The notes beneath the pieces are model-generated. The model did no database searches and was not told the origin of the DNA. It saw only the letters and a program-made list of their open reading frames with translations. Shown in pieces: positions 59,401-64,000 of a stretch of DNA of 64,000 nucleotides (positions within the stretch are counted from its first letter, which is position 1; each line of letters starts with the position of its first letter). Origin of the DNA: Glandiceps talaboti. Lineage: Eukaryota > Hemichordata > Enteropneusta > Spengelidae. The position numbers and the translations under genes are program-made. The DNA lies in assembly GCF_964340395.1 (NCBI RefSeq), contig NC_135565.1, positions 1,775,001 to 1,839,000 on the forward strand. The letters are read 5' to 3'.

Positions 59401-61530
59401 CACATGAGATATAAATTTTTGACCAAAAGTTACATTTTTGCACCTAATTTGCATATCACTGATGAGATCATTACAATGCTTAATGGCTCTTTATCTACAT
59501 ACCCTAAATGTATCCTCATTAAATTTCAGCCCAATCTGCCCAGTAGTTTTGGAACTAAACATTTTTGACCAAAAGTCACATTTATAGACCTAGTTTGCAT
59601 ACCACTGATGGAATTACCACCTGATAAACACTTCTTAATCCAAACAACGTTCACACCAATTTTCAGCCCAATCTGCCAAGCAGTTTTGTAGGGTTTTTTG
59701 CCCAAAACGTACATCACTTTCATTCAAATTAATACGACAGAAAACATTTTCTACCAAATTTTCGCCGATTTTGACCATTTAAACAGTATACAGAAATTTT
59801 GTAGAAACACAAATGTTGGTATTTTGAATTTTTTTTGTAATAAAAATATTTTGTTTATTTGTGATATGTCAACAAATAAACAACATATGTTTTTTTTAAT
59901 TAATATTTTATTACATTAATCCATATTTTCGGTTCTGTGTGTCACATTTGAATGTATGTATTTCCAAGTATGATGTAGGAAATTTATTTTCCATTCAAAT
60001 GATACCTTATAAAATAAGCAACTCTTAGTATTTTTATATCAATTTGATTGCATACCACTCACTCTCACCGTATGTTAGTGAGGGGGCTGGTGGAGAACAA
60101 ACAATCCCACTTGGCCATTGGTGGTGAAAGGGTTAACTTGATGGTCCAGGTGTACTTAATTAACTTGATGGTCTAGGTGTACTTAATTAACTTGATGGTC
60201 CAGGTGTACTTAATTAACTTGATGGTCCAGGTGTACTTAATTAACTTGATGGTCCAGGTGTACTTAATTAACTTGATGGTCCAGGTGTACTTAATTAACT
60301 TGATGGTCCAGGTGTACTTAATTAACTTGATGGTCCAGGTGTACTTAATTAACTTGATGGTCTAGGTGTACTTAATTAACTTGATGGTCCAGGTGTACTT
60401 AATTAACTTGATGGTCCAGGTGTACTTAATTAACTTGATGGTCCAGGTGTACTTAATTAACTTGATGGTCTAGGTGTACTTAATTAACTTGATGGTCCAG
60501 GTGTACTTAATTAACTTGATGGTCCAGGTGTACTTAATTAACTTGATGGTCCAGGTGTACTTAATTAACTTGATGGTCCAGGTGTACTTAATTAACTTGA
60601 TGGTCCAGGTGTACTTAATTAACTTGATGGTCCAGGTGTACTTAATTAACTTGATGGTCCAGGTGTACTTAATTAACTTGCTCTAGGTGTATTTGGTCTA
60701 CATACATGTAGATATAATAACCAAGGTTGATCAAAGTTATGTAGATACAATTCAACATAGATAACAAGCCCCCTTGTATGTCATATGCCTTCATCGTAGA
60801 TGACATCGTCCCCGCTGATTGGGAGCTGTTGATCCCTGTTTGGATTGTAACACTTCTTATCAGTGATAGGTGCAATCACAAATTGACATTCATATGTACA
60901 ATGTACCTAATAGTACACTGCCCTTATACCAAGATTGACTGAAATTAATCTGCTCAGACATGTCTGCCAAATGGCTCCAGAGATGAACAAATTATAACAG
61001 AATGGCTGCCTAGCAGTCCTGTTGGATCATATTGTGACACAAGTTGACTATATGATATGTATACATGTACATCATACAAATGTAGTACATTGTCTTTAAA
61101 TGAAGTTTTAATGGAAACTGTTCATGCATGTCTGTGTAATGGTCCCAAACATGGAAAAATCATAACAAAATGTTCAAAGCCATTATGCACGGATGGATGG
61201 ATGGACGGACCTCAATCTATAACCCACACAGTCTTCGCCCGGCAGGGACTAATAATACCCAAGGCTGATCAAAGTTGATGTCTCCCCTTCCCTCTCCATT
61301 ACTTCTTCCTCTCTCCTACATGTACAATGTAAGCACAACCCTGGAAACAATCAAAGTCATATTTGTATACTTACTGTTATAATATCTAAACTCAATTCAC
61401 ATGCTTCACATGCTAGATGTCGCCAATTATTACCAGTCTCAGGGTCCAACAAGTCAGCTAGTTTGTCCTGGACACAGTATCTCACTGTTTTAAATGGTAG
61501 ATTCTTCACGCAATCTGGAATTTCATCCAT
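52819..61530 (-). CDS. Gene 2: DEATH-SEFIR adaptor, Act1/CIKS-like (5 exons, complete)
   Basis: Join of the complements of 61375-61530, 58950-59109, 56560-57837, 53406-53682 and 52819-53062. This is 704 residues plus TGA. DEATH domain at ~8-100, low-complexity linker 106-531, SEFIR domain ~533-690, and a Pro-rich tail. All four joints match in phase (0, 1, 1, 2). SEFIR domains pair IL-17 receptors with the adaptor Act1 (CIKS, TRAF3IP2), which recruits TRAF proteins. The C-terminal SEFIR after a long disordered region resembles Act1. There is no signal peptide or membrane segment, so it should be cytoplasmic. From family knowledge, vertebrate Act1 lacks a DEATH domain, so this architecture would add a death-fold interaction to IL-17-type signalling. 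Strict orthology to TRAF3IP2 is not shown. Confidence 0.9.
53063..53405. other. Gene 2 intron 4
   Basis: A 343-bp intron between the two SEFIR exons, with a C-tract at ~53128. No tandem array, unlike gene 1's introns. Confidence 0.85.
53406..53682 (-). CDS. Gene 2 exon 4: SEFIR domain, part 1
   Basis: Acceptor CATCCAG, 91 complete codons, donor ACAAG|GTAGGA, phase 1 in and phase 2 out. TKVFLTYSSDQ is box 1, NGFDVKLDM is the second strand, and WLNHQFQTCDFILVCCSAAY is the conserved SEFIR W-x6-8-CDFI-x-V segment. It is homologous to the IL-17 receptor and Act1 SEFIR fold, part of the TIR-like superfamily. Confidence 0.93.
53998..55434. repeat. 65-bp minisatellite, ~22 units
   Basis: Type catttacagtaaattacac then aaacatacacaatccatata. 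Almost all difference is one position (cattgattt or cattcattt), so expansion is very recent. It lies in gene 2 intron 3. Confidence 0.97.
55522..56315. mobile_element. Fold-back element with ~40-bp inverted ends
   Basis: The left end gacaaatgccccctggacaa and following atgccccagacaaatgcccc are matched by the reverse complement at the right end (gggcatttgtctggggagca ... ggcatttgtc). The termini themselves are made of repeated gacaaatgcccc units. The interior also has inverted similarity (tatcacttttattgtattat near 55726 against tacaatagaagtgata near 56125). No coding capacity. It lies in gene 2 intron 3. No clear target-site duplication. Confidence 0.8.
56316..56559. repeat. Imperfect repeat with (ctgt)n microsatellite
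   Basis: tgtctgtcaagacgtacatt is repeated, followed by ctgt tetramers at ~56428-56464. It lies just past the donor of gene 2 exon 3. Confidence 0.85.
56560..57837 (-). CDS. Gene 2 exon 3: disordered Ser/Gln/Pro/Arg-rich linker
   Basis: A single 1278-nt exon, acceptor CTGACTTCAG, donor CACGAG|GTAAAT, phase 1-1, 425 complete codons. It has no recognisable fold and is rich in Ser, Gln, Pro, Asn and Arg, so it is likely disordered. APSELMHQ is a weak match to the TRAF6-binding consensus P-x-E-x2-[aromatic/acidic/His]. The Ser-rich stretch around SPSTGSSTSSQS is a plausible phosphorylation area. An open frame of this length in otherwise stop-rich DNA, with phases matching both neighbours, supports it as coding. 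Confidence 0.88.
58046..58290. repeat. 22-bp minisatellite (gatgtccacatgaagaacat type)
   Basis: About 11 units with one shortened unit near 58153 and an insertion near 58260. It lies in gene 2 intron 2. Minus-strand open frames of Cys-Gly-His repeats here are artefacts. Confidence 0.95.
58291..58949. other. Gene 2 intron 2 remainder
   Basis: AT-rich intron DNA with short local duplications (gttacttggac at ~58614 and ~58637). No exon was recognised. Confidence 0.5.
58950..59109 (-). CDS. Gene 2 exon 2: DEATH domain, part 2
   Basis: Acceptor CTGTAG, 53 codons, donor AAAG|GTATTT, phase 0 in and phase 1 out. MEVFRYWSQSHPNATLRDF and the following helix ending RNDLVLVI are helices 4-6 of a DEATH fold. 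A copy of the interspersed AT-rich repeat starts 34 bp upstream of the acceptor, inside the intron. Confidence 0.9.
59143..59720 (+). repeat. Interspersed AT-rich repeat, copy 3
   Basis: Starts gccaatggcattgtagtaca and contains cctaatttgcatatcactga and ttaaatttcagcccaatctg. It is shorter and more diverged than copies 1 and 2. It lies in gene 2 intron 1. Confidence 0.8.
59721..60134. other. AT-rich intron segment
   Basis: Plain AT-rich DNA between an interspersed repeat and the 27-bp array in gene 2 intron 1. Confidence 0.5.
60135..60684. repeat. 27-bp minisatellite (ttaacttgatggtccaggtg type)
   Basis: About 20 units, nearly identical apart from gtcc/gtct. It lies in gene 2 intron 1. The 27-bp period is divisible by three and gives spurious open frames. 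Confidence 0.97.
60806..61251. mobile_element. TIR element with tcgtccccgc-type ends (copy 3, ~446 bp)
   Basis: Starts TCGTCCCCGCTGATTGGGAG and ends GGCAGGGACTA. It has about two diverged copies of the ~150-bp internal unit (catgtctg...atggctcc) and a ggatggatggacggac tract, as in copy 1. It lies in gene 2 intron 1. Confidence 0.7.
61375..61530 (-). CDS. Gene 2 exon 1: start codon and DEATH domain, part 1
   Basis: ATG at 61530 is preceded in frame by TAA six bases upstream, so this is the first possible start. The exon has 52 codons, donor ATAACA|GTAAGT, phase 0. LPFKTVRYCVQDKLADLLDP followed by NNWRHLACEACELS has the typical DEATH pattern, with helix 1 and then the W-R-x-LA motif of helix 2. 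Confidence 0.9.
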
Positions 61531-61938
61531 TCTTTACGGTAGTTGCTGGTGTAGGTGTCTTCACATTATACACACAAGTACTACAAGCAAGAAGACGTTT
61601 TTAGATTAGAGAAGACACTATACAAATGTACATGTAAATTGTACTTGTCAGTGTGACTAATGGATTTAATAAATTCCTGCTTGTAATTCCCTAAGGGGTT
61701 CCAATGAGAGTGGCGCTGAGATACTGATAGAGTATATGATGATTGGCTTAATTTCAGTGAACACTAAAATCACGATAGTTTTTTTTTTTGCATGATGCAG
61801 AGAAAGTTTATTGTACATGTATCTGCCCGTGTCAGGATTGATCTGTCGGCATCTGGCACAACTGCGGCTGTTATGTGAATGACAAAACCCCTAAAATTCA
61901 CTCACTTCTGTTTTTCTTTCCAGCAATTTCAAAAATAG
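61531..61938. other. 5' flank of gene 2
   Basis: Upstream of the gene 2 start codon. AT-rich, with a T-tract at ~61780. It probably holds the 5' UTR and promoter. No promoter element could be called with confidence. Confidence 0.4.
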
Positions 61939-62125
61939 CGCTAATGGCATTGTAGCACAACTGTACAGTTTTTAAAAATGTTTATCCACACACTGATCCA
62001 TGCTACATGTGTACATGTACATGTAGGTATACATTGTAGGAGTTCACTTGCTGTTGCCTATCCAGCCCTGTTGTTATCTTTGCAATACAGCGATCATTTG
62101 GCTGTTGCTATGGGCACGGTCAGTT
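61939..62125 (+). repeat. Interspersed AT-rich repeat, copy 4 (short)
   Basis: Starts gctaatggcattgtagcaca and includes one ggctgttgctatgggcacgg unit before similarity fades. Confidence 0.8.
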
Positions 62126-62243
62126 TGCATTTCAGAATATACAGTTTACATGCATGAACATTCGATTTTTGTGATTTTACCCAATTTTAGCAGTTTCTAG
62201 TTTTTTAGGGAATATGATGATGTACCCCATTTTTTCTTTTCAG

Positions 62244-63279
62244 ATTTGAATTTATTGCTATATATTCTACGTGTACATCTGAATTTATTGCTATATATTC
62301 TACGTGTACATCTGAATTTATTGCTATATATTCTACGTGTACATCTGAATTTATTGCTATATATTCTACGTGTACATCTGAATTTATTGCTATATATTCT
62401 ACGTGTACATCTGAATTTATTGCTATATATTCTACGTGTACATCTGAATTTATTGCTATATATTCTACGTGTACATCTGAATTTATTGCTATATATTCTA
62501 CGTGTACATCTGAATTTATTGCTATATATTCTACGTGTACATCTGAATTTATTGCTATATATTCTACGTGTACATCTGAATTTATTGCTATATATTCTAC
62601 GTGTACATCTGAATTTATTGCTATATATTCTACGTGTACATCTGAATTTATTGCTATATATTCTACGTGTACATCTGAATTTATTGCTATATATTCTACG
62701 TGTACATCTGAATTTATTGCTATATATTCTACGTGTACATCTGAATTTATTGCTATATATTCTACGTGTACATCTGAATTTATTGCTATATATTCTACGT
62801 GTACATCTGAATTTATTGCTATATATTCTACATGTACATCTGAATTTATTGCTATATATTCTACATGTACATCTGAATTTATTGCTATATATTCTACGTG
62901 TACATCTGAATTTATTGCTATATATTCTACATGTACATCTGAATTTATTGCTATATATTCTACGTGTACATCTGAATTTATTGCTATATATTCTACATGT
63001 ACATCTGAATTTATTGCTATATATTCTACGTGTACATCTGAATTTATTGCTATATATTCTACGTGTACATCTGAATTTATTGCTATATATTCTACATGTA
63101 CATCTGAATTTATTGCTATATATTCTACGTGTACATCTGAATTTATTGCTATATATTCTACATGTACATCTGAATTTATTGCTATATATTCTACGTGTAC
63201 ATCTGAATTTATTGCTATATATTCTACGTGTACATCTGAATTTATTGCTATATATTCTACATGTACATGTACATCTGCA
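62244..63279. repeat. 33-bp minisatellite (tgaatttattgctatatatt type)
   Basis: About 31 units. The only common variation is tacgtgtacatc against tacatgtacatc, and the variant units are confined to the right half. The period is divisible by three, giving spurious open frames on both strands. It lies ~700 bp upstream of the gene 2 start. Confidence 0.97.
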
Positions 63280-63873
63280 AAGTTTGATTTGGAATCTATG
63301 GTTAACATGAAACTAAGCAAACCTCCTTTTAATGAAAACACTTTCAGTGTGTCAACAGCACACATCATACCTCAATCTGTAAGTCACAGCGAGAGAGAAA
63401 CGCACATAATTAGCACATGACTATCATCAATTGACACATAGCACTGTGCTTTCAATATCATCACAATATCTTAATTACCATGGCAACAATATTGAAAGTA
63501 CCGATAGGATGCCTAGTCTGGACCACCTGTCTCGGTTGCATCAAATTTCTGTACAAACGCCCCTCTTTCTCCCTCCCCCCTCCCCAGCTACATATATGTG
63601 CATGGACAGTGTTGACATCCCATTTTATGCATGCATAAGCTGTGTCAATAAAATATGGCAAGGAGGGGACAACATCGTCAGCCGTGTCGGTCAAAAACAT
63701 GTATTTTCTAACATGCTTTAGGCAATGGTAAAACCTACTTGGTCATATACATATACTGTACAGTTGCATTGCTTCAGTGATAGGACATCTCAGTAGCATA
63801 TCAATTATATGATATGTGTTTCTTTTTACATGTGGTTTGTGCTATGAAAAGTCTATCTCAGTCAGATGTGGTC
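63280..63873. other. Intergenic segment, no recognised gene
   Basis: AT-rich with a pyrimidine tract at ~63560-63590. Overlapping short open frames on both strands have no family resemblance. Confidence 0.45.
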
Positions 63874-64000
63874 CAGTACATACAGGGGTGGGAAGTGTAT
63901 CACAAGAATTACACCCTCACATACATCTATCTCAGTACAGTACATACAGGGGTGGGAAGTGTATCACAAGAATTACACCCTCTCATATCTATCTCAGTAC
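63874..64000. repeat. Start of a ~64-bp tandem repeat at the window edge
   Basis: cagtacatacaggggtggga recurs at 63874 and 63938, and a third unit begins at the last bases (ctcagtac). The array probably continues to the right. Confidence 0.85.

Noticed and set aside
62205-63368. A 387-codon minus-strand frame and a 354-codon plus-strand frame
   Set aside because: Both come from the same 33-bp array, which has no stop in those frames. There is no other support.
63461-63700. Short frames on both strands near the right edge
   Set aside because: No start or splice context and no family resemblance.

Overview
The window is nuclear DNA of an animal, most likely a marine invertebrate. The evidence is GT-AG introns, animal-only extracellular and immune domains (C-type lectin, LDL-receptor class A, DEATH, SEFIR), non-LTR retrotransposon fragments and very heavy tandem repetition. 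The sequence alone does not settle the phylum: a hemichordate, an amphioxus-like chordate or a lophotrochozoan would all fit.

Two genes can be assembled, both on the minus strand. Gene 1 (about 48287 down to 3203) has ten coding exons whose phases all match. It predicts a 576-residue type II membrane protein: a short cytoplasmic tail, a membrane anchor, two copies of a ~140-residue domain I do not recognise, one C-type lectin-like domain split over three exons, and three LDL-receptor class A repeats ending at the stop codon. A poly(A) signal lies two bases after that stop codon. Gene 2 (61530 down to 52819) has five coding exons and predicts a 704-residue adaptor: an N-terminal DEATH domain, a ~425-residue Ser/Gln/Pro-rich linker in one exon, and a C-terminal SEFIR domain of the Act1/CIKS (IL-17 receptor adaptor) type. 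Gene 1 looks like a surface recognition protein and gene 2 like a cytoplasmic immune adaptor. Being neighbours does not show that they work together.

Most of the rest is tandem repeat. By a rough tally of array ends, about 36-37 kb of the 64 kb is minisatellite or microsatellite. Eight of the nine introns of gene 1 hold one or more minisatellites and the ninth (between the two unknown-domain exons) holds a compound microsatellite; no unit sequence is shared between introns. Another array starts just past the gene's 3' end. Exons are islands of 36-429 bp between arrays, and some arrays come within ~20-40 bp of a splice site. One array includes the working splice acceptor in its first unit. The long open frames inside arrays (up to 917 codons) are artefacts of unit lengths divisible by three.

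Mobile DNA: a jockey/CR1-like LINE 3' end (11640-12690) whose own reverse-transcriptase sequence has been amplified into a 39-bp minisatellite; a 5'-truncated L1/Tx1-like LINE with an A-tail (46690-48056) in intron 1 of gene 1; a decayed reverse-transcriptase fragment (49250-49555); three copies of a short TIR element with TAGTCCCCGC-like ends; a fold-back element (55522-56315); and four copies of an AT-rich interspersed repeat that all start with the same ~28-bp sequence. No CRISPR arrays, rRNA or convincing tRNA genes were seen.
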